DNA of 64,000 nucleotides from Bordetella genomosp. 9 (GCF_002261425.1 NZ_NEVJ01000003.1:1364001-1428000); one strand, 5' to 3'. Shown: positions 1-9,654, numbered from the stretch's first letter. Notes: generated from the sequence alone by a model not told the origin. Program-made: numbers and translations.

Positions 1-1014
1 GGTGATATGGATGGACCGCTGCGCGCTCTGTATCGCCGACATGAAGGTCAGGTAAAGCGTGTAGCCGTCGCGATCGCCCGGGCGGTTGGCGATGATGCGC
101 ACCAGCAGATCGCCCTGGCGATCGGCTCGCGGATAAAACTCGCGCGGGTCCAGCGGCGGACCATGCTGGCTTTCCCATCCCGCCTGCATGACCCGTTCGA
201 TCTCGGCCACCGCGGGTCCTTGCACGCGTATCTGCGTATCCCGCCAGGGCGCTTCCTTGGGGTCGGGCGCATTGTCCGCGTCGGCCGAGCTTCCACGCAG
301 TATCGACGCCGACGAGCCCGACGACGGCGAAGACTCGTACACGCCACTGATGTTGATGCCGCCCAGGAATCCGGTCTTGCCGTCCACCACCAGCAGCTTG
401 CGATGATCGCGATTGTTGGGCGACCAACCCGCGCGAGCCTCGACGGGATTGATGGGATTGAAGACCACCACCTGTACGCCAGCGTCCCGCATCCGGTCGA
501 AGAAGGCCTTGGGTGTGCTCAGGGTACCGACGCCATCCACCATCAACGCGACCGGCACGCCTTCACGCCGCTTCGCGATCAGGGCGTCCGAAAACCGCTG
601 CCCGGCTTCGTCGGCGTCGAAGATATAGCTTTCCATGTGCACGTACTGGCGCGCGCCCCGTATGGCGGCCAGCATTTCGCGGTAGGTGCTGGGCCCGTCG
701 GCCAACAGCTCGACGCTGTTGCCGGCGGTCAGGGGCGACCCGCTGATGGCTTCTTCCACCTGCAGGTGGCGCGCCAGAAAGCCGGCGGTCTGGGCATCCA
801 TGTCGCCCGGCTCGAAATGCGTCGAAGGGGGCCCTGCTTTCTCCAGCCCCTTGACGATGGCCTGGCTGCGTTGATAGCTGAGCCAACCGGAATCGGTCGC
901 GATCCGTATCTGATCGCGTGGCATTGCACCGTCGCCGGTATCGGGCACGGTGGCGCAAGCGCCCAGGGCAAAAACAACCACCACGAGCCAGCCGGCTCGC
1001 CATAACCGTTTCAT
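1..1014 (-). CDS. Phospholipase D / cardiolipin synthase-like lipoprotein (3' end beyond window)
   Basis: Reading the minus strand from the ATG at 1014 gives an open frame that runs off the left edge (338 codons seen). The N-terminus MKRLWRAGWLVVVVFALGAC is a lipoprotein signal peptide with a lipobox ending at Cys20. A first phospholipase-D motif is clear around residues 202-214 (HRKLLVVDGKTGFLGG, an HxK(x)4D motif), after an ESYIFDADEAGQRF block typical of cardiolipin synthases. Family enzymes join two phosphatidylglycerols, or phosphatidylglycerol and phosphatidylethanolamine, into cardiolipin. The second HKD motif would lie outside the window. A lipoprotein signal in place of two membrane helices suggests a periplasm-facing ClsC/YmdC-like or YbhO-like variant, so the exact substrate is uncertain. 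Confidence 0.85.
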   Translation of the reverse strand, partial: MKRLWRAGWLVVVVFALGACATVPDTGDGAMPRDQIRIATDSGWLSYQRSQAIVKGLEKAGPPSTHFEPGDMDAQTAGFLARHLQVEEAISGSPLTAGNSVELLADGPSTYREMLAAIRGARQYVHMESYIFDADEAGQRFSDALIAKRREGVPVALMVDGVGTLSTPKAFFDRMRDAGVQVVVFNPINPVEARAGWSPNNRDHRKLLVVDGKTGFLGGINISGVYESSPSSGSSASILRGSSADADNAPDPKEAPWRDTQIRVQGPAVAEIERVMQAGWESQHGPPLDPREFYPRADRQGDLLVRIIANRPGDRDGYTLYLTFMSAIQSAQRSIHIT

Positions 1015-1149
1015 ATCGTTTTTCTTTTTATGCGGAACGATGCAAGCACCGCCCCGTCGTGTCCGCATCGATCGGGGCGGCTGTAGTGTCGATCCTATTG
1101 AGTCTGGAGGGGCGCGGATTCGCCGCGCGCGCGACAGCGGCTGGCTTCC

Positions 1150-1461
1150 CTACTTTTTCTTGTTATCGGCCGAGGTCGCTTCGGACGGCGCGGCCTGCCG
1201 CGAGCCGACACGGCGCTCGGCGTCCTCTTTCTTGGGAAAGCCGAAATCGCGTGTCTCGTACTTGCCCTGGTCGTAGTCGCCCTTGTATCCGCCCTGGTCT
1301 CCGGGCTGATACCCGCGGTCCTGCGCCGCCTTGTCCCAATCCTGCTGCTTATCGAGTTCATGCGCGACGCGCTGCGGCCCCTCGCGGCCCTTCGATTGCG
1401 GCTGATCGGTGGCCTGCGCGTCCGCGGGCTTGTCATGTTCGTCGGTGCGTCCGGCTTTCAT
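1150..1461 (-). CDS. Small hydrophilic, probably disordered protein
   Basis: The 103-residue frame begins at an ATG preceded by GGGAG at good spacing. Composition is extreme: rich in Asp, Gly, Gln, Lys and Tyr, with no hydrophobic core. A run around residues 50-75 (GDQGGYKGDYDQGKYETRDF) resembles low-complexity stress-associated proteins, and the C-terminus ends in three Lys. I do not recognise a family. It is followed at a short distance on the same strand by two... rather, it lies downstream of the membrane-protein genes at 1481 and 2029, which share its strand, so a common envelope-stress role is possible but only inferred. Confidence 0.6.
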   Translation of the reverse strand: MKAGRTDEHDKPADAQATDQPQSKGREGPQRVAHELDKQQDWDKAAQDRGYQPGDQGGYKGDYDQGKYETRDFGFPKKEDAERRVGSRQAAPSEATSADNKKK

Positions 1462-1480
1462 CGTAGTCTCCCGTACTCGT

Positions 1481-1996
1481 TCAAATCGGAAATCCGGTCC
1501 GCAGGGAGGTTCGCATGTCCTCGCGGCCTCGGATCAAATCCGCCACGATATGGCGTTGACGCAGGCGCTCCATGCTGCGCCCGCCGGCATCGCGCAGCAA
1601 TTGGGCGCCTTTGTCCTCCTGCCCGGCCTGGGTCACCACGGCGACGAATGCAGCCTGCGTGGGCAGGCGCCCGTCGCTGTACCGACGACGTTCGAACCGC
1701 GCGAACAATGTCGCCACCAGGTAACCGAACAAGGCGCCCACCGCGGCCACCAGGACGATGTAGGCGTCCGGCACGTTCATCGCCACCGCCGCGGCGACGC
1801 CGACCGCAGCGCCCGCCGCGCCCAGGGCCGCCGCGCGCGCCATGGCGGCGTGCACGAGCTGCCCTGGCCAGCGCTCGCTTTCCGCGGCGCGGAAAACGCA
1901 GACGGCGTCCTCGCGAAAGCCGTCACCCACCAGGGCGTGCGCGGCGCTAGCGGCGTCCGGCAAGGTTTCGAATCGTGCGACCAGTATCACAGGCAT
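1481..1996 (-). CDS. Glycine-zipper-type integral membrane protein, hypothetical
   Basis: The 171-residue product starts MPVILVARFETLPDA, resembling the N-terminal fold of general-stress 17M-like proteins: a short alpha/beta domain up to about residue 50. An Ala/Gly-rich hydrophobic segment follows at about residues 55-100 (AALGAAGAAVGVAAAVAM and a second helix ending in LFARF), able to form two membrane helices. The remaining C-terminus is soluble. It lies between two other small genes on the same strand. The function is unknown; a role in membrane stress is inferred from the domain layout only. Confidence 0.65.
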   Translation of the reverse strand: MPVILVARFETLPDAASAAHALVGDGFREDAVCVFRAAESERWPGQLVHAAMARAAALGAAGAAVGVAAAVAMNVPDAYIVLVAAVGALFGYLVATLFARFERRRYSDGRLPTQAAFVAVVTQAGQEDKGAQLLRDAGGRSMERLRQRHIVADLIRGREDMRTSLRTGFPI

Positions 1997-2028
1997 GATG
2001 ACGTCTCGTGGTCGTGGCAGCGATCACG

Positions 2029-2367
2029 TCAACGACGATCGCCGCCCGAAGACAGGCAGGCGCCCAGCAGCAAACCCACGAGGGCGGCGATGCCTATCGA
2101 CTTCCAGGCATTTTCATGAACGTATTCGTCCGTGGCGTCGGCGACCACCCGATAGCGCTCGGCGGCGGTGTTTTCCCACGATCCCGCCATGGTCCGCGCA
2201 TTCTCCAGCTGCGTCTTCAGGCGTTGGCGGGCGCGCTCCACTTCTTCTCCGGTGTAGGAGGCCGTGGAGCGGAGCAATTCTTCCGTTCCGGCCATCAGCT
2301 CTCTCAGGCTGGTCGTGACCCTGTCCTTGCTTGCCAGGAGTTCTGCGCTATGGGAGTTCGAGTTCAT
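2029..2367 (-). CDS. YqjD/ElaB family (DUF883) membrane-anchored protein
   Basis: The 112-residue protein has a long polar amphipathic helix with heptad character (about residues 10-80, including EEVERARQRLKTQLENA). It ends in one C-terminal membrane helix (SIGIAALVGLLLGACL) and a short basic/glycine tail. That is the standard architecture of ElaB/YqjD/YgaM proteins, which in E. coli are inner-membrane, stationary-phase proteins reported to bind ribosomes. The start ATG has GGAGAG upstream in the order expected for a Shine-Dalgarno site. It is divergent from egtD, with about 220 bp between the two starts. Confidence 0.85.
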   Translation of the reverse strand: MNSNSHSAELLASKDRVTTSLRELMAGTEELLRSTASYTGEEVERARQRLKTQLENARTMAGSWENTAAERYRVVADATDEYVHENAWKSIGIAALVGLLLGACLSSGGDRR

Positions 2368-2588
2368 GGTCTCTCCTTGGAAAAAACCCTTGCAGGTGAC
2401 AAAGGGGACGGCGTACCGTATGGCCCATTGTCGAGCTTGGCGATGGCCAGAGCCCTTTGCAATCGCAACGACAGGTAAAGCGCTATTTCAGCGCGACAGT
2501 AATGCCACATCCCCGGCGCGCCCCCTCTGGGAACGAGGGTTGCTCACGATCGAGCTTGGCCGGCATCAGCTTCCGACAAGGACTTCGC

Positions 2589-3611
2589 ATGCGTTCTCCC
2601 TCGTATTCGCCCTCTTCCCTGCCCGAAACCGCCACGTCCGTCGCGGCCCCCGAGGCACGATCCGCGGAACCGCGCTTTCACCAGGGCCATGTAGAGAACA
2701 CCGAAACGGTAAGAAAAGAGTTGCTCGAAGGACTTGCGAAGCCACAAGCGGAAATCAGCCCCAAATTCCTTTACGACGAACTGGGCTCCAGCCTGTTCAC
2801 CGCCATCACCCTGTTGGACGAGTACTACCCCACCCGTTGCGAGAACGAGATTTTCGCCCGTCATTCGGCCGAGATCGTTGCGCACGCCGGCCCGACGCGG
2901 ACCCTGATCGACCTGGGCGCCGGCGACTGCGCCAAGGCCGAACGTTTGCTCGCGCACATGCACCCCACGCACTACGTGCCCATCGATATCTCTGTCGATT
3001 ACCTGAAAGCGGCCGTCAAGCGTATCGCGGACCATTATCCGGAACTGGACATCACCGCGTTGGGCATGGATTTCTTCAACGACCTGACCCTGTCGGACGA
3101 CGTTCATCCCGAGCAACGCACCTTCTTTTATCCGGGGTCCAGCATCGGCAACCTGCCGCCGGCGCAAGCGGCCGACCTGTTGGCCAGTATTCGCCGCCAG
3201 TGTGTCGACGGTGCTTTGGTCATCGGCGTCGATCTGGTCAAGGCGCGCGAGATACTGGAACCGGCCTATGACGATGCGGTGGGCGTCACCGCGGCTTTCA
3301 ACCTGAATATGCTGCGCCACGTCAACCGGATCCTGGGCGCCAATTTCGATCCGACGCAATGGCGTCATGTGGCGTGCTTCAACGAAGCGCGTTCGCGCAT
3401 GGAGATGCATCTACGCGCCCGCGTCGCGACGACGGTGACGTGGCCCGGCGGCCAACGACGCTTCGAGCAGCACGAAAACATCCACACCGAGGATTCGTAC
3501 AAATACCGGCCGCACGCATTCAAGGCAATGCTGGCGCGCGCGGGCTTCGGCCAGATCCGCTACTGGACCGATGCGCGCGAATGGTTCGCGGTATTCTGTG
3601 CCCGCGCCTGA
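2589..3611 (+). CDS. egtD: L-histidine N(alpha)-methyltransferase EgtD
   Basis: EgtD trimethylates histidine with S-adenosylmethionine to make hercynine, the first step of ergothioneine synthesis in the cytosol. The 340-residue product has the family's start (ELLEGLAKPQAEISPKFLYD near residues 44-63), the SAM-binding LIDLGAGDCAKAE at 106-118 and the FFYPGSSIGNL segment. The ATG at 2589 was chosen because AAGGA lies 7-8 bases before it and the residues upstream in this frame do not look like the family. egtB follows after 27 bp on the same strand, so the two are almost certainly co-transcribed. Confidence 0.95.
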   Translation: MRSPSYSPSSLPETATSVAAPEARSAEPRFHQGHVENTETVRKELLEGLAKPQAEISPKFLYDELGSSLFTAITLLDEYYPTRCENEIFARHSAEIVAHAGPTRTLIDLGAGDCAKAERLLAHMHPTHYVPIDISVDYLKAAVKRIADHYPELDITALGMDFFNDLTLSDDVHPEQRTFFYPGSSIGNLPPAQAADLLASIRRQCVDGALVIGVDLVKAREILEPAYDDAVGVTAAFNLNMLRHVNRILGANFDPTQWRHVACFNEARSRMEMHLRARVATTVTWPGGQRRFEQHENIHTEDSYKYRPHAFKAMLARAGFGQIRYWTDAREWFAVFCARA

Positions 3612-3638
3612 ACCCATTGCGGCAACACACGAAATAGC

Positions 3639-4955
3639 ATGGACACACCTCAAATCGCGACGCGCACGACCCTACCCGCGGACCAGACCCGCTCGCCCCT
3701 CCTCGCGCAGTACCAGACCGTGCGTGATGCCAGCCAGGCGCTGGCCGCACCGCTGAGCGCCGAGGACTGCCAGGCCCAGTCCATGCCGGACGCCAGCCCG
3801 GTCAAATGGCATCTCGCGCATACGACGTGGTTCTTCGAAACCTTCCTGCTGCAGCCGCACCTGCAGGGCTATCCGGTTTTCCATCCGCGTTACGGCTTCC
3901 TGTTCAACTCGTACTACAACGCCATCGGCGAGCGGCATCCACGGCCGCAGCGAGGCCTGCTCACGCGGCCGCCGCTGGAGGACATACTCGCCTATCGTGC
4001 GCATGTCGACGCGGGCATGGCGCGCCTGATTCCTCGCATCAGCCATGATGCGGAAATCGCCGCGCTGGTCGAACTCGGCTTGCACCACGAGCAGCAGCAT
4101 CAGGAATTGATCCTTACCGACGTCAAGCACCTGCTGTCATGCAACGCGCTGCGGCCCGCGTACGCCGAAACGGCGGCGCCCAGGACGACCGGCGCCCCGC
4201 TGGTGTCGGTCACGTCGCAATCCTGGCTGGACCATCCTGGCGGCATCGTGCCGCTGGGCCATGAAGGCACGGGATTCTGCTTCGACAACGAGACGCCGGC
4301 GCACCAGGTGCTGCTGCGGCCGTTCAAGCTTGCCCGGCGGCCCGTCACCCAGGGGGAATACCTGGACTTCATGAAGGACGGCGGCTATGCCCGCCCGGAA
4401 CTCTGGCTGTCGTTGGGGTGGGACACCGTGCGTACGCAGGGCTGGCAGGCCCCGCTTTACTGGGAAGACGTCGACGGCGAATGGCAGGCCTTCACGCTGC
4501 GCGGCATGGAGCCGATAGACCCGCACGCCCCCGTTACCCACATCAGTTATTTCGAGGCGGACGCCTACGCCCGCTGGGCCGACGCGCGCCTGCCCAGGGA
4601 AGCCGAATGGGAGCAGGTCGCGCGAGCGATCGATCCCATGGACACGCAGGCGAACCTGGTGGAGTCCGGCCACTTCCACCCGCGCGCCGCCACGGCGGGC
4701 CCGGCGAACGCGCCGCTGCAGATGTTCGGCGACGTCTGGGAATGGACGGCCAGCCCTTACGAGCCCTACCCCGGTTTCGCGACCGCGGCCGGCGCGGTCG
4801 GCGAGTACAACGGCAAGTTCATGTGCAACCAGTACGTGCTGCGCGGCGGCTCCTGCGCCACGCCGCGGTCGCACATCCGCGCCACGTACCGCAACTTCTT
4901 CCCGCCCGATGCGCGCTGGCAGTTTTCGGGTCTGCGGCTGGCACGGGACGCCTGA
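3639..4955 (+). CDS. egtB: Ergothioneine biosynthesis protein EgtB (sulfoxide synthase)
   Basis: EgtB is a non-haem iron enzyme that forms the C-S bond between hercynine and a thiol donor using oxygen. The 438-residue protein has an N-terminal DinB-like domain, in which WHLAH (57-61) and HHEQQHQE (149-156) provide the three-histidine iron site. The C-terminal sulfatase-modifying/FGE-like domain (about 190-437) contains LGHEGTGFCFDNETPAH, DVWEWTASPYEPYPGF and VLRGGSCATPRSHIRATYRN. Only egtD accompanies it; no egtA, egtC or egtE is in the window. In such two-gene systems the thiol donor may be free cysteine instead of gamma-glutamylcysteine, which I infer but cannot prove here. Confidence 0.95.
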   Translation: MDTPQIATRTTLPADQTRSPLLAQYQTVRDASQALAAPLSAEDCQAQSMPDASPVKWHLAHTTWFFETFLLQPHLQGYPVFHPRYGFLFNSYYNAIGERHPRPQRGLLTRPPLEDILAYRAHVDAGMARLIPRISHDAEIAALVELGLHHEQQHQELILTDVKHLLSCNALRPAYAETAAPRTTGAPLVSVTSQSWLDHPGGIVPLGHEGTGFCFDNETPAHQVLLRPFKLARRPVTQGEYLDFMKDGGYARPELWLSLGWDTVRTQGWQAPLYWEDVDGEWQAFTLRGMEPIDPHAPVTHISYFEADAYARWADARLPREAEWEQVARAIDPMDTQANLVESGHFHPRAATAGPANAPLQMFGDVWEWTASPYEPYPGFATAAGAVGEYNGKFMCNQYVLRGGSCATPRSHIRATYRNFFPPDARWQFSGLRLARDA

Positions 4956-5007
4956 GCGGATTTGGCAAACGGCAAATCGCCATGCTAGAATCGCGTTCTT
5001 TCCTCAA

Positions 5008-5084
5008 GGCGCATTAGCTCAGCCGGTTAGAGCGACGGAATCATAATCCGCAGGTCCCCTGTTCGAATCAGGGATGCGCCACCA
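5008..5084 (+). tRNA. tRNA-Met (CAT)
   Basis: The 77-nt cloverleaf has a perfect 7-bp acceptor stem (GGCGCAT with ATGCGCC), a D arm GCTCAGCCGGTTAGAGC, an anticodon loop ATCATAA, a T arm CCCTGTTCGAATCAGGG and an encoded CCA at 5082-5084. A first base pair is present, so this is not the initiator type. CAT could also be read as tRNA-Ile2 with lysidine, but the body looks like elongator Met. Confidence 0.93.
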
Positions 5085-5094
5085 AAGAATGCTC

Positions 5095-5125
5095 AAAAGC
5101 CCCCACCTTCGCGTGGGGGCTTTTT
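5095..5125 (+). terminator. Intrinsic terminator after tRNA-Met
   Basis: The stem AAAAGCCCCCAC pairs perfectly with GTGGGGGCTTTT around a six-base loop, and five T follow on the plus strand. It lies 10 bp after the tRNA. The A-run before the stem means it can also terminate minus-strand transcription coming from 5158. Confidence 0.9.
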
Positions 5126-5157
5126 GTTTCGTCCCGGGCTCCCGGGTCCGGCGAGCC

Positions 5158-5508
5158 CTAGGCTTGCGGTCCCGGGTAAATCATCTTGTCCAGCTTGCGA
5201 TAGAGAATGGCCACACAGATGCCCAGCAGCCCGCACACCGCGGCGATACGCACCAGCAGATTCAGCTCGATCACGGTCAACGTATGCGGAAGGTAGCGCT
5301 GCACCAGCGACGACGGCCCCCACAATCGCAGCCCTTGCGGGATCATTACGATCAGCAGCCATCCCGCCAGGTCGGCGAGTCCGACCCGCACGCGCGCGAA
5401 GCGCGTCTGCCGCAGCAGCCGCGCGGCGGTGCCCGCCCAAGCCGCGCCTGCGATGGCCGACCAGATAGCGGTGCTCAGGGCCGCCCCCAAGGTGCCGCTT
5501 GTCATCAT
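5158..5508 (-). CDS. Small integral membrane protein, hypothetical
   Basis: The 116-residue product has three probable membrane segments: about residues 9-30, 46-60 (GWLLIVMIPQGLRLWG) and 78-103 (IELNLLVRIAAVCGLLGICVAIL), with a short cytoplasmic tail rich in Lys/Arg. I do not recognise a family. The first Met is taken because the in-frame second Met is adjacent and the residues are consistent throughout. It sits alone between the tRNA-Met terminator and the cold-shock gene terminator, so it is probably its own unit. Confidence 0.6.
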   Translation of the reverse strand: MMTSGTLGAALSTAIWSAIAGAAWAGTAARLLRQTRFARVRVGLADLAGWLLIVMIPQGLRLWGPSSLVQRYLPHTLTVIELNLLVRIAAVCGLLGICVAILYRKLDKMIYPGPQA

Positions 5509-5582
5509 TTCCGCGCTCCTTACGCGATCGAAGAGCGCATTATCGCGGAGGAACGGGTGGAGAGATCAAGGAGGCTGGCAAC

Positions 5583-5609
5583 AAAAAGCCCCGCACGAGG
5601 CGGGGCTTT
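5583..5609 (-). terminator. Intrinsic terminator of the cold-shock gene
   Basis: AAAGCCCCGC pairs with GCGGGGCTTT around a five-base loop. Read on the minus strand it is followed by TTTTTG, 27 bp after the csp stop codon. Confidence 0.88.
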
Positions 5610-5635
5610 CTGGTCAAGAATTCATGCCCGAAGCA

Positions 5636-5839
5636 TTACATGACCCTGATCTTCGTAGCTTGCGGACCCTTGGGACCGGTGGCCACTTCGTATTGCACGC
5701 GCTGGTTCTCTTCGAGGGAACGGAAGCCGTTGCCCTGGATTTCGGAGAAGTGCGCGAACAGGTCCTTACCGCCCGACTCGGGGGTGATAAAGCCATAACC
5801 TTTTTCAGAGTTGAACCACTTGACGACGCCGGTTTCCAT
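5636..5839 (-). CDS. cspA: Cold-shock domain protein (CspA family)
   Basis: The 67-residue protein is a single cold-shock beta-barrel. It carries RNP1-like KGYGFI (about residues 13-18) and RNP2-like LFAHFSEI (about 27-34), and binds single-stranded RNA/DNA as an RNA chaperone. [20 protein letters not shown] is the canonical start, so the ATG at 5839 is used and not the one ten codons upstream. AAGGAA stands seven bases before this ATG. A long non-coding leader precedes it, as in cold-inducible csp genes, but cold regulation itself is not shown by the sequence. Several Csp paralogues are usual, so the exact paralogue name is provisional. Confidence 0.95.
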   Translation of the reverse strand: METGVVKWFNSEKGYGFITPESGGKDLFAHFSEIQGNGFRSLEENQRVQYEVATGPKGPQATKIRVM

Positions 5840-6243
5840 ACCGAATTTCCTTGCATTTACAATGGGCACGAGGCCCGGGATACGAGAGATTCAAGCTAGG
5901 GCCAAGAACAATAGCGGAGACCGGGAAGAACTCTGAACTGTACACAGATCGCGCTGCTTGAAAACCTCAACGACACTATGAACGTGGCGTTCATTTAAGT
6001 CAAAACATTTTCCCGGGTGCACGCCGCGATGTGAAACCAATTGCTACATCGCAGCGCATACGGCGGCGCCGCTCTTACGCAGCGTTGCACATGAACATTG
6101 TGAAGAAGGAACGAATAGGAATTGCTCTGCAGCGGGCGCGCGCTTTGCGGCTTGAATACGACTCGGCTATTCCGCGGCAACCGTCCGCCATATAGACCAC
6201 CCGCCCCACTTCATAATGCCGACACGGCAGTAAAAGGTTAATC
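5840..6243. other. Intergenic region with csp leader; no gene seen
   Basis: About 400 bp between two divergent genes. The part next to csp (about 5840-6000) is less GC-rich than the surroundings and should hold the csp promoter and 5' untranslated leader. The rest holds the promoter of the gene at 6244. The short frames on both strands lack ribosome sites and resemble no protein I know. Confidence 0.5.
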
Positions 6244-6582
6244 ATGAGCATTATCAGTGCCCACACCGGCGACCTGGCTTCCGGTATTGTCCTGCGCACC
6301 ACGCTGGATGGCGAGTTCATCCGCAGCTACGTCGTGGTAAGCCCGCCCGACCTGGACGTAATCGCCGATATCGTGCCGCGTTCGGAGGTCGAAGCAGGCG
6401 GCCAGATCCACGCCACCGCGGTAAGCGGCCCGGAGACGGCGGCCGAACAGATCGGCGATGTCCTGGACAATATCAATCCAGGAGACATCGCCGTTTTCCT
6501 GTGCGCCGATACTCCCGCATACGAAGCCGCATTGCAGCTTTTAGGCTACGACCCGGCGCGCCCCGATACTGAATTGCATTGA
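6244..6582 (+). CDS. Conserved-looking hypothetical protein, 112 aa
   Basis: The frame starts MSIISAHTGDLASGIVLRTT and appears soluble, acidic and alpha/beta, with no membrane helix, cysteine cluster or signal peptide. The second half (PETAAEQIGDVLDNINPGDIAVFL) suggests a compact domain. An AAGG stands before the ATG. Codon usage is typical for this GC-rich genome. I do not recognise the family. It ends 2 bp from the convergent gene at 6585, so the pair share a tail-to-tail junction with no room for a separate terminator. Confidence 0.6.
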   Translation: MSIISAHTGDLASGIVLRTTLDGEFIRSYVVVSPPDLDVIADIVPRSEVEAGGQIHATAVSGPETAAEQIGDVLDNINPGDIAVFLCADTPAYEAALQLLGYDPARPDTELH

Positions 6583-6584
6583 AT

Positions 6585-6902
6585 TCAATACAAAGCGGGC
6601 GTCGACGCGGGTACCTGATAAACCCTCACGCCAGCACGCGGCGTATTTTCGGCGGGCGTATATTGCGGCTTGGCGCCACCCTGGATCGGCGCCAGGCGAA
6701 AACCCAGATCCATACCCCAACGATCCGTTTCGCGTATCCATTGGGTATGGCAGCAGGAACAGCGAAAGCGATCTTCCCGATGGTTTTCACGGCGCTTTTC
6801 CGTGGGGCGCACAAAGCCTTCATGCACCAGATTCTGGTGGGCCTGCAGTCCGGGCGTTGCTAGCGTAATGCTCTGGCAAGGAAGGCACATCATGGCGCTC
6901 AT
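6585..6902 (-). CDS. Small zinc-ribbon-like hypothetical protein
   Basis: The 105-residue protein has two cysteine pairs, CLPC near residues 5-8 and CSCC near 48-51, followed by HTQWIRETDRWGMDLGFRLA. This looks like a zinc-binding knuckle. Translation is placed at the ATG at 6902 because GGAG lies eight bases upstream; the four codons before it would need a TTG start. The C-terminal 35 residues are Pro/Ala-rich and probably disordered. The role is unknown. Confidence 0.6.
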   Translation of the reverse strand: MSAMMCLPCQSITLATPGLQAHQNLVHEGFVRPTEKRRENHREDRFRCSCCHTQWIRETDRWGMDLGFRLAPIQGGAKPQYTPAENTPRAGVRVYQVPASTPALY

Positions 6903-6992
6903 TTTCTTCTCCAATTTGGGTAACTAAGGCGGTAAAAGGCAGGACAGAGGTGTACGCCGGCTCGCCCGCGGCGGGCCGGCGCGGGAAATGCT

Positions 6993-7223
6993 TCAGGTAT
7001 CGGACGGGAAAGGCGCGGGCTCCAGCTCTTCCAGTGCGGCACGGCCGTCCAGGATCGTTTCGTCGACCGAAGGAAATCCCACGGGAGACTCGATGCACTG
7101 CACGCGCGGCTCGCCCAGGCGGCGGTCCTCGATCAGGATCTTCCAGCTGTATCGGCCTTGCCCATCCGGATCCACGGTAAGGGTTGCGCCCCAAGCGTTG
7201 AAGGTTTTTGCGAAAACTTCCAT
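6993..7223 (-). CDS. Hypothetical protein, 76 aa
   Basis: From the ATG at 7223 the product is MEVFAKTFNAWGATLTVDPD and onward. It is a small soluble protein with alternating hydrophobic residues (YSWKILIEDRRLGEPRVQCI) suggesting a beta-rich fold, and an acidic C-terminus. The frame also extends 13 codons upstream, but those residues look like translated non-coding DNA. No good ribosome site precedes either start. I recognise no family and regard it as moderately likely to be real. Confidence 0.45.
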   Translation of the reverse strand: MEVFAKTFNAWGATLTVDPDGQGRYSWKILIEDRRLGEPRVQCIESPVGFPSVDETILDGRAALEELEPAPFPSDT

Positions 7224-7432
7224 TGCGTATCGCCCAACAGGTTGTTGCCGGGGGTATCGCAAGCAGCGTGCCTGAGGTCATTCAGCGCGTGTTTCCCTGG
7301 GAAGCGGGTCGGCCCGGAGCGCTCTGGGAATTAGGGACGTGGTTAATCAGCGGCAATGCTGGCGAATCGCACAGACACAAAGCCTTTAGGAAATGCAACG
7401 TTCCTGGACATCACAGGCGGACAGGCAAACAA

Positions 7433-7458
7433 AAAGGCCGGCAAGTTTGCCGGCCTTT
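7433..7458 (-). terminator. Intrinsic terminator of purB
   Basis: The 12-bp arms AAAGGCCGGCAA and TTGCCGGCCTTT flank a minimal loop. On the minus strand they run into TTTTTG, 20 bp after the purB stop. Confidence 0.9.
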
Positions 7459-7477
7459 GCACAGGAGGATGACTTTT

Positions 7478-8977
<1,500 letters not shown>

Positions 8978-9024
8978 TCATCCTGCTATACTGCCGCCCG
9001 CTTTCCGACTATGACCGTGCATCC

Positions 9025-9639
9025 ATGAAACTGATAGGCTCCCTTACTAGCCCGTACGTACGTAAGGTACGGATCGTCATGGCGGAGAAGAAACTGGATT
9101 ACCGCTTTGAACTCGAGGACGTCTGGTCCGCCGAGACGAAGATCCAGCAATACAACCCGCTGGGCAAGGTGCCCTGCCTGGTCATGGAAGACGGCGGCGC
9201 GCTGTTCGATTCCCGCGTCATCGTCGAGTATCTCGACACCCTCTCCCCTGTTGCCCGGCTGATTCCCCAGTCCGGCCGCGAACGCGCCGCCGTGAAGTGC
9301 TGGGAAGCCATCGCCGACGGCGTGCTGGATGCCGCCGTGGGGATCGTCAAGGAAAGGCAGCGTCCGGACGCCGTCCGCAACGAAGAATGGATCGCCCGCC
9401 AGTACGGCAAGATCAACGCCAGCCTGGACGCGATGAACAAGAGCCTGGGCGAGCATGCCCATTGCATGGGCATCAACCACAGCCTGGCGGATGTCGCCGT
9501 GGGTTGCGCGCTGGGCTACCTGGTTCTGCGTTTCCCGGACCTGGACTGGCGCGCGGGCCATGCCAACCTTGCCCGCCTGTTCGACAAGCTGTCGACGCGG
9601 CAGTCCTTCATCGATACGGCGCCGCCCACGCCGGCGTGA
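9025..9639 (+). CDS. Glutathione S-transferase family protein
   Basis: The 204-residue protein has an N-terminal thioredoxin-like domain (about 1-80), with MKLIGSLTSPYVRKVRIVMA and the GSH-binding NPLGKVPCLVMEDGGALFDS including the cis-Pro and SRVI turn. An all-helical C-terminal domain follows (about 90-200) with HSLADVAVGCAL. The Ser-Pro-Tyr-Val near residue 9 is the position of the catalytic serine in bacterial YibF-like GSTs. The substrate cannot be told from sequence. It is a single gene tail-to-tail with the TauE-type transporter. Confidence 0.9.
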   Translation: MKLIGSLTSPYVRKVRIVMAEKKLDYRFELEDVWSAETKIQQYNPLGKVPCLVMEDGGALFDSRVIVEYLDTLSPVARLIPQSGRERAAVKCWEAIADGVLDAAVGIVKERQRPDAVRNEEWIARQYGKINASLDAMNKSLGEHAHCMGINHSLADVAVGCALGYLVLRFPDLDWRAGHANLARLFDKLSTRQSFIDTAPPTPA

Positions 9640-9654
9640 GCGGCGCCCGCGGTA

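Noticed and set aside
7..1005. A 332-codon plus-strand frame over the first kilobase
   Set aside because: It is antisense to the phospholipase-D-like gene, whose HKD motif and lipobox show the real coding strand is minus.
5008..5125. tRNA-Met as an integration site for a mobile element
   Set aside because: No integrase, no second attachment copy and no foreign-looking genes follow; only a terminator and ordinary chromosomal genes.
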